From Panagrolaimus kolymaensis (Eukaryota; Nematoda; Chromadorea; Rhabditida; Panagrolaimidae): 64,000 nt of DNA. Below the pieces are notes generated by a model. That model ran no database searches. It worked only from the letters and a program-made list of their open reading frames with translations, and had not been told where the DNA came from. Position 1 is the first letter of the stretch; each line of letters opens with the position of its first letter. Position numbers and translations under genes: made by a program. Positions 11,477 to 25,100 of the stretch are shown here, piece after piece. The stretch spans positions 2,728,001 to 2,792,000 of the forward strand of contig JAJQJQ010000022.1 in assembly GCA_028622995.1 (NCBI GenBank), written 5' to 3'.

Positions 11477-12961
11477 ATTTCTTTACTTTGTGTTTTGCGA
11501 TGGTGGGAAGGCATAAAAGAGAATAAACACTTCTTTTTTTTCGGCAAAAATCGATTAGAATCAAGCTGTTATTTTGGATACAATTGGTGATGCTTGCACC
11601 CTAAGCGTCGGTCATGCGGAGATGATGATTTCAGGAATATCGATGTTTCTTTAATCGTTGATGTTTCAAATTATGTTGTGGCACTTTTTTGTTATTAAAT
11701 TTGGCCGTTTTTCATTTTTTTTCTTTCAGTCAGACTATTTTCCACGCTAATCGCACAAAAGGATCTCTCTACACATTCCAAAGAATAAATAACGCCCGAA
11801 AGATCATCTTCCATTGATTTTTGGAATAAAAAAGTGGGATGAGTGCAGAATAACCTCCTTTCTTTTTCTCTCATTCATGCACACACGCATGAGTTCAGTT
11901 TATCCTCTCTTTTTCATATTCTGGAATTTGACCATTGATCAAATAATTCTTTCATCGTATATGTGTGAATGGAAAAAGAGAGGAAGAAATAGGGTCAATA
12001 ATAACAAAAAAGTAAAAAATGGGCTTTTTGAAGGAAAAATATTTTTGTTGTAAAAGTTTACTATTTTTTTTTTGAAGGAAAATATTTTTGAACATCAGAG
12101 ATTTTGGTTAAAGATATTTTTAAACTTTGTGGCTTTTTTAATATGTGTTAGTATAAGAAGCAATGAATACTTTTCTCTGGATGACTAAAAGAGATAAACC
12201 TGTTATTTATTATTTTAAAAGCTTTCCAAAAAAATGACCAATTATCTATCAATAAATAATTATTATTCTTCTTTTTTTTTGTTGCAAAACCCTTTATGAT
12301 TCATTTCATCGTTTCTCCTAAAATAAGAAAAATGCATAAACGTGTTTCCATTTTTCATTTTTTGAGTAACATTTTTTTTGCTTGTGGTTATTCTTTTTTA
12401 ATATTTTTTCAATTTGGTCGCTGCCAAATTTAAACCATTTTCTTGGAAGAACAAAAAACGTGAACACTAATAGTTTATGCTGCCATTAAAAAAATCGTTC
12501 AAGCGTAAACCTTTTTTTGTTTTGTACTTTGATGAATTTTTTTAGCAGGAATAAAAAGTCCCATGAAAGAGCGATCACCTGAGGGGCATTCATTTAATGC
12601 AATCAGTTCAAAATCTCGAGACAGACCCTTCATTTCTCAATAAAATGGACATTTTCTTTTGAAATGAAAAACACATTAGAAACTAAATTTGTTTTTGAAC
12701 GTTTTCATACTTTGATCTAAAAATTTTCCCTTAGACTCCAATTTTTGGAAATCACGTTCCTTCCTTTTCTTTCTTTCCTTGATTCGGAAGTAGCAATGTC
12801 CACTTTTTGAAAAAGGAGAATTTCCAAACAATCAAAAAAAGGCGTGAAAAATTTCGAAGGCCATATTTATTTATTTGTTTTTTTCTTTGAAAAAAAAACT
12901 TTATAAAGGCAGATAAATTTTGCAATAATTATTTATTTCGTTTATTTTTTAAAACAAAAAA
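11477..12961. other. noncoding interval
   Basis: About 1.5 kb of AT-rich DNA with A/T runs. The 79-codon frame at 11814-12053 has no family features. It probably holds the promoter of the following reductase gene; no motif stands out. Confidence 0.5.
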
Positions 12962-14336
12962 ATGTATTCCAGAATAATGTTTTGTGATGAATTGAGCACA
13001 CTTGGAGTAGCATTCTTTGTATTAAAATGTTATGTTGGATATCGAATTTTCCGAACCATATTTGCCTTTTTAATTTCAGTATTAATTTATTTGATTATTC
13101 CATTATTTAGAAAGCCTAATTTAAATCGATATAAACAACGATGGACAGGTTAGTTATAAATAAATAAGATTTTTTTGAGAGCTAACTCCCGTATTTTGAG
13201 AACCTTGTAACAGTATTTATTGTATTTTATATGTAAATCATAGCTTATTCTTTTTTAGTTGTTAGTGGAGGAACCGATGGAATTGGAAAAGCTTACACTT
13301 TTGAATTAGCAGAAAGAGGGCTTCGCAAATTTTTCCTTATTGGTCGAAGCCAAGAAAAATTAGACGGGGTTAAAGCCGAATTAGGTTTGTTTACTTTACA
13401 CCGTATTTTTTTTATTGCTTTTAACTCATTGACCCTCTTGTTTAAGAAAAATCATATGAAGTTAAAGTCCAAACTTATTTGTTCGATTTCTTTGATGGAG
13501 ATTACAAAAAACTTCGAGCTAATCTATTGGATCTTGACATTGGATTTGTTGGTATGTGTTCTTTGCTTTTTTAAGACCCCTTTTTTAAAGAATGTGTAGT
13601 AATCATTTTTTAATCTTCACTTTTTAAAATAATAATAATCTTTGAACTATTTAATTTAAAAGTGTATTTTTTTAGTGAACAGTGTGGGTGTTGGTCGTGA
13701 ATACCTTGAAAGATATGGTGATAACCCAGCTGCAGATTGGCAACTTTTAAAAGTCAATGCTTTAGGATCAGCTGAGGTGAGAGACTTTATTTAAGGCAAA
13801 TAACATCCCTAATTCTAAATAACTTTTAGTTTCTTTCATGCGTCCTTCCACCCATGGAAGAAAATGGAGGTGGTCAAATTGTTGTTCTTTCTTCTTCACA
13901 AGGTCTACGACCAATTCCATTGCTTGCAGCATATTCAGCCGCTAAAGCTTTATTGTGTTTTATTAGTGAATGTGTTGATCGAGAATACAAAACCATTCAA
14001 GTGCAATGTTTAACTCCTGCTTTAATTGCAACTAAAATGACTTATTACAATGATGGATCTCTTTTTGTTGTAACTCCAAAACAATTTGCTAAACAAGCTG
14101 TAAATTCCATCGGACTTGCAACTCAAACCACTGGATGCTTTAATCACGAAATTCAACTGCTAATCAATCATACATTTCCATGGTCAATCTTAAAATACCT
14201 CATGCTTCCCATTTATTGGCATCATCAAAAACGAATGATTAAATTATTAGGTCCCAAACAAGAAAATCCATTAAACAGCAATACCAAAGTCAAACCATCT
14301 CAAAATGAATCAGAATTAATGCGACAAACCGCATAA
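12962..14336 (+). CDS. short-chain dehydrogenase, HSD17B12/HSDL1-like (3-ketoacyl or steroid reductase)
   Basis: NAD(P)H-dependent ER-membrane reductase of the group that contains 17-beta-hydroxysteroid dehydrogenase 12/3-ketoacyl-CoA reductase (C. elegans LET-767/STDH type) and HSDL1. Five exons: 12962-13148, 13259-13384, 13447-13551, 13676-13776 and 13830-14336, giving 341 aa. Residues 10-50 are hydrophobic (membrane anchor). The cofactor loop reads [10 protein letters not shown], the NAG-type motif is NSVGV, and the active site shows SSSQG followed by YSAAK, so the catalytic Ser, Tyr and Lys are all present. The C-terminal region ([10 protein letters not shown]) is closer to HSDL1, whose human member has lost the Tyr. 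There is no KKxx tail. AATAAA at 14424 ends the unit. Substrate cannot be decided. Confidence 0.85.
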
Positions 14337-14423
14337 AAAAGTTATGTGATACTGTAAATATCTTAAGCAGTCATTGATTAGTTATTATTGTTTCTTTGTT
14401 TCTCATACGTAATTTTTTATTCA

Positions 14424-14429
14424 AATAAA
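14424..14429 (+). terminator. polyadenylation signal of the SDR gene
   Basis: AATAAA, 87 bases after the stop codon. Confidence 0.5.
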
Positions 14430-15986
14430 TGATAACAAAAAAAGTCATTTAACCAAAATGAGAGGCCAATACAATAATAATATACTTAAAGGATGTTGAA
14501 AAAGTCAAGTAGTAAAAAAAGAAGAAAGACCGCCAAAGCAAGGCAGCAGCATTTCATCAACCTCAGCAATGGGGATGAACCGTTTTGCAAACAATGTTTT
14601 TAACCTCCTCTTTGTTTTGTCATTCTTCTTCTTCTTTTAAATATGAAGAAGGAGCATATTTTTTTTTGTCGTCGGCTATCGGAAGGAAGTTTATAGGTAC
14701 ATACATACACACACTTTGTTTCGTGTTGGTCAAAAATCTTACAATGTTTTTGTAGTTTTTAGTTTATATAAAAAAAGTTGAATCAAATAGTAAAAATAGA
14801 ATGAAAAAGTAGTAAAAAAAATATACAAAAAGCAGAAATGATGACATCTTTGGTCGACAAACACAACAACATAAGCTTTTTCTTTTAGGTCTAAAATTAG
14901 AGACTTAACTTTGAGCTTCCCCTTTTTTTAGTTGCAAAAATACAGAGTAATAATAATGTGGAAAAATATATTTTTAATATTCTCCTTTTTTATGTGGTGT
15001 AACTATTCAAACTTATTTATTACCATATTTGGTTGCTGAAATAAAAAAAGCGTCATTTGCTTACTGTACTTCAATAATTCGTTACATATTTCTTTTATTA
15101 TTAAAAATTCATTTTTGTTAACTACTGTTATTTTTTATTTGATTAACTCAATTCTAACAAACAAAAAAAGGTAATCTTGTAAACACTCATTACTTTAATA
15201 ATAATACTTTAAGAAAAATTGTTTCCTTAATTTTTTGACGACTAAAGCGGCGGGCACTCAGATTTTTACACTCGTCCTTCATCATCTTTATAATAAAAAA
15301 AAGTGAAGAACAAAAGCACGAGTTCTTCCAAACCTAAGTTGGTGGTGGTTTTATTCTATACGTTTACTCTTCTTTACTCTATTAGCTTCGACAGTGGCTT
15401 CTTCATTTTATTTTATTTTTGCGCGAGGTAGTGATCGAGCTCGATCTGTAGTAGTACAATATAAACGCGTGTCGTCTTTATTTTTTTCTTTGGCAAACAT
15501 ACATACTCACGTCCTTTTAACTAACTGTAAAGGTACTTCAAGCGGCCGCCCTCTTGTTATTCCTCCTTGTTCAACAACAACAAGAATGAAGAAGCCGTCA
15601 TCGCCAAAATGATTTCAAATGATTTGTATTTGTTAGTGAGCGCTTGCTTTTTGGCTTTTTATTTTGTTCTTTTTTGCTATTTAATTATTTTGCCGCACGT
15701 TATTATCGTTTTTACCTACATGATTAGAGTTTGACATCTTCTAATACTGTAAGGTAAAAACGTTTGTAGCGTGCAAATGTTAACGATCATACATACTTTA
15801 TCAATGTTTATCGATGAATGTTTTATTTCGAAAGCAAAAAAAAAATCTGTCTTGAATTTCCATGTCTTTATAAAGTACACACATCTTATTGCCATATCTT
15901 ATATTTATCAACATAAACAAAACCCATTTTTGCACAATTAAAGAACATTTAAAATTGGTAAGCTACAAAAACCTAATATTGCAGCT
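14430..15986. other. noncoding interval
   Basis: About 1.5 kb between the SDR gene and the 3' end of ZNF598. The 72-codon frame at 15394-15612 has no splice context or family motif. Nothing is identified. Confidence 0.5.
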
Positions 15987-18763
15987 TTAAGAAAAACCAG
16001 GTGGAGGTCCAGTCGACCAGCTCTTTGATGTTGACGTAGAAGTTGTTGACGATGATGCTTGAGCGCTTGGTTGTTCAGGATTATTTGAGCGTTTCTTTGA
16101 CCAACTTACAATCTGAAATTTTCAGAATGAGCCTATGTTTGTAACAAATAATGATAAAAAAAATTACGTCAGTTAATTTCGGATACATTGATTCATTACA
16201 ATTTAATGAAGGAAAATCAAGATCTTCTGATGGAGGCAGAGCAGCTGGAGGTTTAGAAGGCTTCGTACCATTTTCTTTGTTTACCACATTTTCAGTAGAT
16301 GATGCATTCTTTCCAATAGATGCAGCAACTGAACGAAGAGTTGGTGCTGTTACCTAAAGTTCAAAAGTTTATTAAAATAACAAAAAATAAAAGGTTTACA
16401 ATTTTAATAAAGTTATCATTATTCGGGTTAGCTTGATTAGATAAGCTTGCTTTATTTTTAACCTTTGTCTTACGGTCTTCGATTTCCGATAAAGCATCAA
16501 ATTTGGAAGTGTGAATAATAGATTCTTCTTCATCTCGATTGGCAAAAGCAGAAACAGGAACCGTTTTTGATTTTTTCTTTGCAGCTCGTCGTTTTTCTTT
16601 TTTAGCATCTTCAAGGCGAAATAAAGGATCCTTTGGTATGTCTTCTGATGGGCCAGGATCAGGCAAGCCATTCTAAAACAATTATAAAGTGAAGGTAGTA
16701 AAGTTTGATAGAAAGAGCATACCATTTTAGCGATAACACGTTCTTGCATTGACTCAGGCCACGCATCTGGAAGTGCAACAAACTTTCGTCGAGGTGTTTC
16801 AGGTGGCGGATTTGGCTTTGATGTAGCTCGTTGATTTGACGTAAACTAAAACACAAAATGTTAAAGATATACAACAAAGTATGAAAAATTGTTTACCAAT
16901 TGTATTGGTTTTCCTTTTCCCCATACAGAACTATCACCAGCTTTGTTATTGTTTTTACGACCCAACGAAGGAAATTGTTCACCAGAATTAAGCTGAAGAG
17001 GTGGTTGCATAGGTTGAACAGGTCTTTGCATCTCTTGAACTTCTTGACGCCACTTTTGCATTGGGATATTGGAGGAAGAAGGAGCAGCAAGTCCAAGTGT
17101 AGGAAAATCTCGTTCAGTTGTTTGATAAGCCGATCGAACAAGTTTTATTTGTGGAGCTTGAGCAGATTGAACAATACGAGATGGAGGAGCTGTTGAAGGA
17201 GGTGGTAGAGCATCATTTGGTACTACCGAAATTCTTTCTTGCCGACGAGACGTCGATGTTTCTGTTTGGGCCCCACTTCGAGGTATTCTATGACCAAGAT
17301 TTCGACCAGAAAATTGGAAATCGATGTTAACATTTCGAGATGCATTTCCATGTTCAGAGGCCTAAATCTTTCAATAATTATAGAAAACATATAACCTAAA
17401 CACTTACCTTATGAACACCAAGTTCAACATCATTACGAAAAACAATACCCATAGCTAAACAATCAGGCTCTGTGCAAGGATGATGCTTTTTACGATAATG
17501 ACTATAGAGTTCTTCAATTTTAGCGTAAAATATGTTATGCCCACCATCAGTTTCACAAATTTGACAAAAGAAATGTTCTTTTCTAAGATGCCGATAAAGA
17601 TGATCGTCGTCAAAAAAGAACTCAGGACAAAACATACAAGGTGGATGACCTAAAATTAAAAATTTATGAAATCCAAAAGAAGAAGAATTCTAACCTTTTT
17701 GACCGCTAACTTCATTTTTAGTTCCTTTCATATGACGATCAAGATCAAGCTTAGAATAAGCAACTCTGTCTTTATTAAGTACATTCAGATGATCAATACA
17801 TATGGGACAGAAAGTCCGTTGATGCATTTCTAAAAATAGTTTCATAAGATTCTATTCAATATTAAGAAGTGACTTACGACTTGTATGATGACGAAGCGCT
17901 CCAAATGTTGGAAATTCAATCTTTTCACCGCTAAAAAACATAGTTTATTTAATACCATAGTTAAAGAAACAAACTTTCTAGCACAAATTTGACACGAATG
18001 AGCCATATAACTATCATAGCATTTGATTGAATATTCATTTGTAAATCTCAGATTGTATTTTGCGCTATCATTATGTTTAACATCATCCATGGGAATGGTA
18101 AAATTATCCCAAGATTCGGGAGCAGAAACGAAATAAAGCTAAAAATAACATCTGATTACTTCACGCACTTTTTTTACATGTTTAACATACCAACGCAATC
18201 GGAGAACGACATTGTGGACATGATTCAGAGCCACCAAGAACGCGCATACGAATACAGCACTCCATGCAAACAGGATGACGACACTCTCCAACTCCAAAAA
18301 CATCTGAACGTTGACAACAAATTGTGCATTCGCTAATATTTCCAATCATCGGTAGGCCAGCATGATCTTTTCTAGTCTAAAAAAAGTTTATTAACGTAAT
18401 CACATAGAATGAAAGGCTTACCTTGATTAGATGATCAAAACCGCTAGCAGGTTTATTATGTGGACGATGTTGATCGTTACGATTTTGAAAATTTCCACGT
18501 CGAGGTCTACCATCATTTTGTTGTTGTGGACCATTGTTATCATGTCGATCATTTCTTCGTCCACCACCACGGCTATTTGGATTGGTACCACCACGGCTAT
18601 TTGGATTGGTACCACCACGGCTGCTTGGATTGGTGCCACCACGGTTACTTGGGTTGGTGTTGTTGTAATTTTGATTTCTAGGAGGATGTTGACGTTGTTG
18701 ATTTTGTGGTTGTTGTTGTTGATCTTGAGATGGAACAAAAGATGGAGCCTCTGGATTTAACAT
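15987..18763 (-). CDS. ZNF598: ZNF598-type E3 ubiquitin ligase (collided-ribosome sensor)
   Basis: RING E3 ligase (yeast Hel2) that ubiquitinates 40S proteins on collided ribosomes and starts ribosome quality control. Eleven exons in reverse: 18763-18422, 18376-18191, 18138-17975, 17930-17878, 17829-17695, 17649-17408, 17361-16897, 16845-16723, 16672-16400, 16353-16168 and 16112-15987, giving 764 aa. Order: a Q/N/RGG-rich N-terminus; RING finger around residues 129-172 (CTICC, CRHPVC, CCIR, CPQC); then the C2H2-type series, including CPICIDHL, CMFCPEFF with HLRKEHFFC, and HYRKKHHPC; the NVNIDFQF segment; and a long low-complexity tail with FPTLG, FPSLG and FPSL motifs, ending PPPGFS. These match the family order. 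TTTATTAG lies 34 bases before the ATG. Divergent to SPT5. Confidence 0.92.
18564..18659 (-). repeat. four tandem 24-bp repeats encoding TNPNSRGG
   Basis: Four consecutive 24-bp units (18564, 18588, 18612, 18636) in the first ZNF598 exon. The first two are identical and the others differ by a few bases. They encode an 8-residue RGG unit, a likely RNA-binding or arginine-methylation segment. Units stay in frame, so copy-number change would not disrupt the protein. Confidence 0.85.
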
Positions 18764-19712
18764 TATGTCCGAAGACAGAAGAGATACTATCGACTAATAA
18801 AACAAAAAGACCCGTTTGAAGATTCACTGAGGTTATTAAGTTTGACTTTAAATAAAAGTAATAATAATAAAATGAAACAAATGAAATGTTCGAATTACAC
18901 AATACCGCGTTTGAAATTTCTTTCGCCAACAAATAAACTTTTTTGTTTGCTTGCTTTGGGTTTTTCTCATCAATGATTGCAGTTGTCTTTTTTTCGTTGT
19001 AAGAACCCAGTATTGGGTAAATGTTGTGCAACTTTTCGATCGAAAATTTTCTATGTATGTTACTTTTATTTTTCTTCAAGCTTCATTTTTTGAAGCTTTT
19101 TCAAAGTAACAAATTTAGGATGACGAGAAGCTTAGAAAATCTCTAATTTTATTCTGGAAGTTGACTGACTGAATTCATTAGTTAAGAAAACTTATTCATA
19201 AGTTATCTTCCCATTATTCCATTACCCATTTTTTTGTTGATAAAATAATCTCTTTCTTTTTTATCCTATAATATTTTTCTATGCTTGACCACCATCGATA
19301 AAAGTCTTTTTAGATAATCCTATTTACTCCATATATTTATTTTCATTGATCGTTCTTTATTTTTGTTTGAGATGAGAATTCGCTTATGTAGGTCTTAACG
19401 TGAAAAAGTACTCTTCTCCCTCTCCTTTTTTGCTCTTTATTTCTTGCATTATTCGTTTCTTTGTTTTTTTTTATATCTTCGATGTAGCACTGTTACTTTA
19501 AGTTGCTTTCCTATTTTTTAGAGATTTTCATTTTCTAGCTCTTTTATTTACTGCGTTTTCTCGTTTGTATTAGACCACAATAACTTTACTTGTTGTGATA
19601 AAACTTTTTCATTAATTTTTAGTTAGCTATTATTTGCGTGAATATCATCTTTATTTCTTCTTTTTTGTTGTCAAAGGTTTAATGATTGTTTTTTAGTTTC
19701 TTAAACCAAACT
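18764..19712. promoter_or_regulatory. intergenic region between divergent ZNF598 and SPT5
   Basis: A 949-bp gap holding both promoters. The rest is T-rich low-complexity DNA. Acceptor-like sequences sit 34 bases before the ZNF598 ATG and 16 bases before the SPT5 ATG. No TATA box or clear operator is visible. The 133-codon minus-strand frame at 18678-19079 is an artefact of an A/T-rich stretch and overlaps the ZNF598 exon. Confidence 0.4.
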
Positions 19713-22142
19713 ATGTCGGATAGTAGTGACGTTGAAGTCAGTGACTCCGATGAAATTCATCAAGGACCGTCGAACCCGTTTATAAATGGTGGCAATGAAA
19801 GTGATGAAAGCGAAGAAGAAATAACGGTTAAAAGAAAACGCAAGGTAAATTTAACTTTTTCTTGTCAAAATATAATTATTCATTATTTAGAATATCATAG
19901 AAAGCGAAGCTTCTGATGACGACGACGAAGATGATGAGGAAGAAGAAAGACCACGTAAAAGGTCAAAGAAGGATAAACCTAAGCGCAAAAAGAGAAGACT
20001 CGTCGCTCAGTTCATCAATGAAGATGTTGAAGTCGATGATGACGAAGATGAATATGGTTATGATGAAGATAGCGACTTTGGTATTGATCCTCATGAACGA
20101 GAAGAAGCTGAAAAATTCATGCGTGAACAAGAACGTCAACAACCTCATAAAAATCGATTTGCACAAATGTCTGAAGCTCAACTAGCCGAATATTTTCAAA
20201 CACGATATGAAACTGCTCAAAATAATGGAGGAAATGAAGATTATTACGATTCTATTCATCAGAATGGATTATTACCTGATGCAAGTTCTCCAAATCTGTT
20301 CATTGTCAAATGCCGAATTGGACAAGAACGAAGGCTTTGCCTTCAGTTGATGAGAAAATACTTGGCTTTTCTCCGAAGTGAAGAACCTCTTGAAATCAAA
20401 TCCTTCATCGTCAAAGATAATATAAAAGGGATGATTTACATTGAAGCCTACAAAGCTCCTCACGTTCTCAAAGCTATTGAAAATATTAGCGGGATTAGTC
20501 CTTACAACATCAAAATGGTTCCTAAAATTGAAATGGCTGATACTTTAAAAATCATCAAAGAAATTCCAAAATCAAAAGCTCGTAAAAATGTTCGTGATGC
20601 TGACAAGGATTTATCTAAATCTCACACCTTCGCTCCTGGAGATACTATTGATGTTACTGAAGGTGAATTGGTCAACTTGCATGGTCGCATTCAATCTATT
20701 AAAAACGGTGTCGCATACATTAAACCTGAAAACGCTGAACTCAAAGAAAATATCGTTGTTAACCTTGCTGAAATTAAAAAATCATTTACAATTGGAAACC
20801 ACGTTGTTGTTACTGATGGACGTTACAAAGGTGATACTGGCATCGTTGTTCGTGTTGAAGAAAATCTTGTTACTCTGTTTATGGATAAGAAAAAAGAAGA
20901 AATTAAAATACTTTCTAGTGATGTTCGATTTGCTCCTAATGTTGTTGCTGGTCAAATACCATTTAATAACCGTGGAAAAGAACAACCAATCAATAGATTC
21001 TATCAAACTAGAAGGGATATGGATTTGATTGGTAAAAATGTTCGCATTAAAGCAGGTCCTCTCAAAGCTCATTATGGTATTGTCAAAGATGCAACTGAAA
21101 CAACCGCCGTCGTCGAACTACACGCGAACTGCAAAGTAAGAATTTATAAATTTTTATTATCGTATAAAGTTACCTGTAAGTTTTAGACCATTCAAGTTGA
21201 CAAAACTCGGTTAGAAATTGTTCAAGGAGCAGCAGGTGTTGGTGCTAACTATGGCAATCTTGCTAGAACTTCATCAGCTTCTGTTCGTACTCCTGTTAAC
21301 ATCGGTTTTCAAACTCCTATGTATGGATCTCAAACACCTATGCCCGATTCATGTAAGTTTTAATCCTTTTTATGTGGAAATGTATATCATTGAGTTTTAG
21401 ATGTCTCACGTACACCTCATTATGGTAATCAAACTCCTGGTTATGATGGTGGCCGAACTCCATCACATAGTGCTTGGACTCCTACTGGTTTAAAAACACC
21501 AGCCCATTCGACATTTGGACATGAAGATGAATCTGCAAACCAATTAGAATATTCACAATCTATTCCAACTCGCGCTGTTGTTTTCAACGAGACTCAAGAT
21601 GATTCCTATTGTCTAGCACCAAAAAGTGTCAATCCATTTACTTCTGCTGGTGTTCCCAGATATGAACAACCATCGCAGCGCGATGAGTTTGTTGAACCTT
21701 TTCCACCAAGCAAAATTAGCTATGATCATATTCGTAAGTCTTCTAGTTTTATCATCACTATCTTATCTTTCTTATTTTAGCAAATAATCTTCTTGAATCT
21801 GGTGAATGGTGTGATATTGATATGCTGGTTAACGTCCGTCAAAACTGTAATAGTGTAAATCTTCATGGATCTACTTTACCCATTATTCGAGTTGATAAAG
21901 CCGCTGGTAAAGTTATTGTCAAACATGCAGGTCAAAAAGAAACTGTTTCTATCCATGATATTCTTCCTGCTCCACCAAAGGCAAATGGAATGGCTCAAAT
22001 TATTTTTAATGAAAAAACTGGAAAGCTTTATGGATCTGATGCACCGTCTCCAAAAATTGTTCAATCAATCATAAACGACAAAGTTACATTCGATGATGGA
22101 ACAGTTGCTATGGTTAAACATTGTGCCTCTTGTGTTGATTAA
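19713..22142 (+). CDS. SUPT5H: SPT5 (DSIF large subunit), shortened form lacking KOW1 and KOW4 regions
   Basis: Transcription elongation factor that, with SPT4, clamps RNA polymerase II. Five exons: 19713-19844, 19891-21135, 21187-21352, 21401-21733 and 21781-22142, giving 745 aa against about 1,090 in human. Order: acidic/basic N-terminus; NGN domain at about 178-262 ([29 protein letters not shown]); KOW2 at about 289 ([19 protein letters not shown]); KOW3 at about 343 ([18 protein letters not shown]); KOW5 at about 422 ([19 protein letters not shown]); a short CTR with [10 protein letters not shown] and [10 protein letters not shown]; and the C-terminal KOW6/7 block from about 620. Only about 25 residues separate NGN from KOW2 (about 150 in human) and about 47 separate KOW3 from KOW5 (about 200). 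Both gaps lie inside one uninterrupted 1,245-bp exon, so they are not missed exons. Confidence 0.92.
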
Positions 22143-25100
22143 CTTTCATTTGTAATATTATTGTTTTTGCATTGTTTTGTTGTTTTTGCTTTGATACGGG
22201 TATAAATTATTATTAAAAATCTTAATGCTATTGATGGATTATTGTATTTCACTGAAATTTCGCAAAGTCATTATGCAAACATTAAAAGCTAAAAAAATTT
22301 CATTTACATTTTGTCATTTTTTTTTGTTTACTGTAGTTTGTGATCGCCATTTTCGTCTTTGAAGATTCCTTTGTTTAGTCGTATCAAGTAAAAAAGAAAG
22401 AATGAGAGCTCCCTCAACCTTCAGTGAAATTAAATCAAGATGATAATGTCAAACGAAAACTTGGTGACTGAAGTTGACAAGAAATTTAATCAAAATCTTT
22501 GTTTGGAAGTCAAATAAAATTAGCAGTTTATTGCATTAACAAAAAAAAGCGGATAGTACATAACTTTTTGTTTTTAAACATGTCTCTCATTCTTCAAAGA
22601 ATAACTTAAAAGATTTAAAAACAACAAAAGCGAAGTAATAAAAATTCCTGAAAGGCAATTGAAAATATAATAAATTAAAATTATCATTGATATAAAATAA
22701 GCAAGAATTTTTGAATCACAAACTAAAGGATTAGCAAAAGAAGACACATTCGATAATATTGCAGAAATGAATAAAAACTATAATGTAAATTAATGCTTTG
22801 AATTGTTTTATGTTCAATAAAAAAAATTACTTTTGGATAAATTCATTTTCCAATATTTTTTTCTCCTTATTTCTTTTGTGTTGTTGATGAAACTATTATG
22901 TTTGCTTTTAGGAGGAATTCCCTGAGGATATTAGTAAAGTCGCAAAAAGAAGAAGACGAGAGCCTTAGAAATGAAGGAAGCTTGGGTTGTGTGTCTTTAA
23001 TAAAATGCTATAATCATACATTAAGTTTTTGATCTTTGCTCGTGGCTCTTAGTTTTTTGTTGTCTCCAAAAACAACAAACACCAATAAAAAAAGCGAAAA
23101 AGAAAAGAGAAAAAAACAATTTCAATTTAGTCCCTGATGGCATGGATGGTACAGCAGAGTCAGTAGCAATGAAATGCATCAAAGCAGCCTAAAATAAAAT
23201 AAAAATGAAGCAAGCCATTGAAGAAATATATTTTCTCCAAAATGGCATCTTTTTTTTATTTTGGGAGAAGACAAATTGAGTTTGTTTCAGTGACATTTTT
23301 GGTGGGGGAATGATGCTGCTGCTACTTGCTTCCAAAATATTTAAAAAGAAAAAAAAGATGCTCAAAAGGCAAACCACCATTTTTAGAAGCAACCCAATAA
23401 AAAAGCGAGAAGCTATTGCTGATGGTGGTTACAATGACAATGACTTTACAATAAGAAGCTTGGTCAACCACCAGAAGCATCACCACCAAAAATGGCAACC
23501 AAATTTTTTAATGGCGTTGTCTCCATTTTTTTGCTGGAAAATCTTCGATCGTTTAGAATTTTATTTTAACTTTTCTTTTTCCTTTTTTTGTTTTCTAAAA
23601 AAAGGGAGTGTAAAATTGAGTATTCTTTGATTCTAGTTTTTTTAGAGGAGAAAATGTTTAGAAATAGTAGTAGCTGCTAATAAAAAGAATGGCAACATTC
23701 AACAAAGGCAACTTTTCACTATGAATAAACAACAAACTCTAAGGGAATGCGGCATTGAAAGAGATTGTATTCATTTATAGTCTCATGAAAAGGGATTAAA
23801 TAACTTCATGGAGATGAAGTTATTTATCCACCCATAAATCATATACATATTCTTTAGATAATGATCGAATAAAAAAATCAGAAAAGTTGAATGCGTTTGA
23901 ACTTAATCTAATCTGCCATGTTCTTATCCCAAATTTAAAGCAAAACGTCTTTTTCGAATGATAGAAATGGTGAGACAGATAAAGTTCTTGGATTAAACCT
24001 TTTAATTACCGTACTGTACTGTATTCAAGATTTGTGATATATCGGTTTAAAACAGCTGATTTTAGGATAGTAGTTAAATTATTACTTTTTGGTTAATCTA
24101 TTGACAAACCCAACATTAAAATTTCATCAAAGGAAGTCTTTTCATTTTTAAGCATTACTACAAAGTTTTGGATCAATCATCGACGTTTAAATGAAATCTG
24201 CTTTTGACCATTTTTGCCACCTTGAAATTGAACGTAAATAAATGTCTATGTTTTGAACCATTTTCCCCGAATAAATTCCTTTGCATTGCAATAAATAATC
24301 TTTCGTTAGCGCAAACAAAAAGTGCCATGTTTATTATTTGCTTCCCCCAAAAAAGTGTTTAATAAACAACTACTTCTAAAAATAAAATAAAAGGGTGTAA
24401 AAAATAGGATTTAATCTTTTCCCCCTTTTTTTTAACTAACTAAAAAAGAAGAAGCATCGCTTTTCAAAGCCACACAAAATTGACTTTTTTAGATTCAAAG
24501 TTTTTTTTTTCAAAAGAGTTTGGAAACGCTGCTTCATCTTCATCTTTTTCTTCTTTCTGCTGATGAAATTTATTTGGTGCTACTCTCTTTTAAAAAATAA
24601 AAGCATCAGAAGAGACGAGACGACTTCGGAAATGAGGGTTTCATTGCTGGCGAAAAGATTGTAGTAACGACGACGACTTTGTTTTTTAGTCATCATCATT
24701 TTCTTTTTTGGGTTTATTTTAAGCTTCTCCTACTCCATCTATGTATATGTATGGCTTTGCTTTCAATACTCCGACAACAACAAAAAGAGTAATCATTTTT
24801 TGTTTTTGGTTGCCCTTTTCTAAATGATTACTTTCTTTTTTCCATCCTTCGCTTTCTCTCTTGCATCCTTTCTTCTTTAGTTTTCCATATAAAAAAGTAA
24901 CAATTTTTTGAAGCCAAAAAGAACGTTGTAAACAAGTTTGTTGTTGGTGGTATTGCGATTGCTAAAAATTTTTTTCGGGAAATCAATCATAAAATAAGAA
25001 TTATATTTGGCATTTAACCAAAAATTAAGAGAGAGAAAGAGTTAATGAATATGGTGTAATGATGTTCCATTTTTTCTTTCTTTCTTTGATTGTCACATTT

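Noticed and set aside
18427..18760. Several overlapping frames on both strands
   Set aside because: Shadows of the repetitive first exon of ZNF598.
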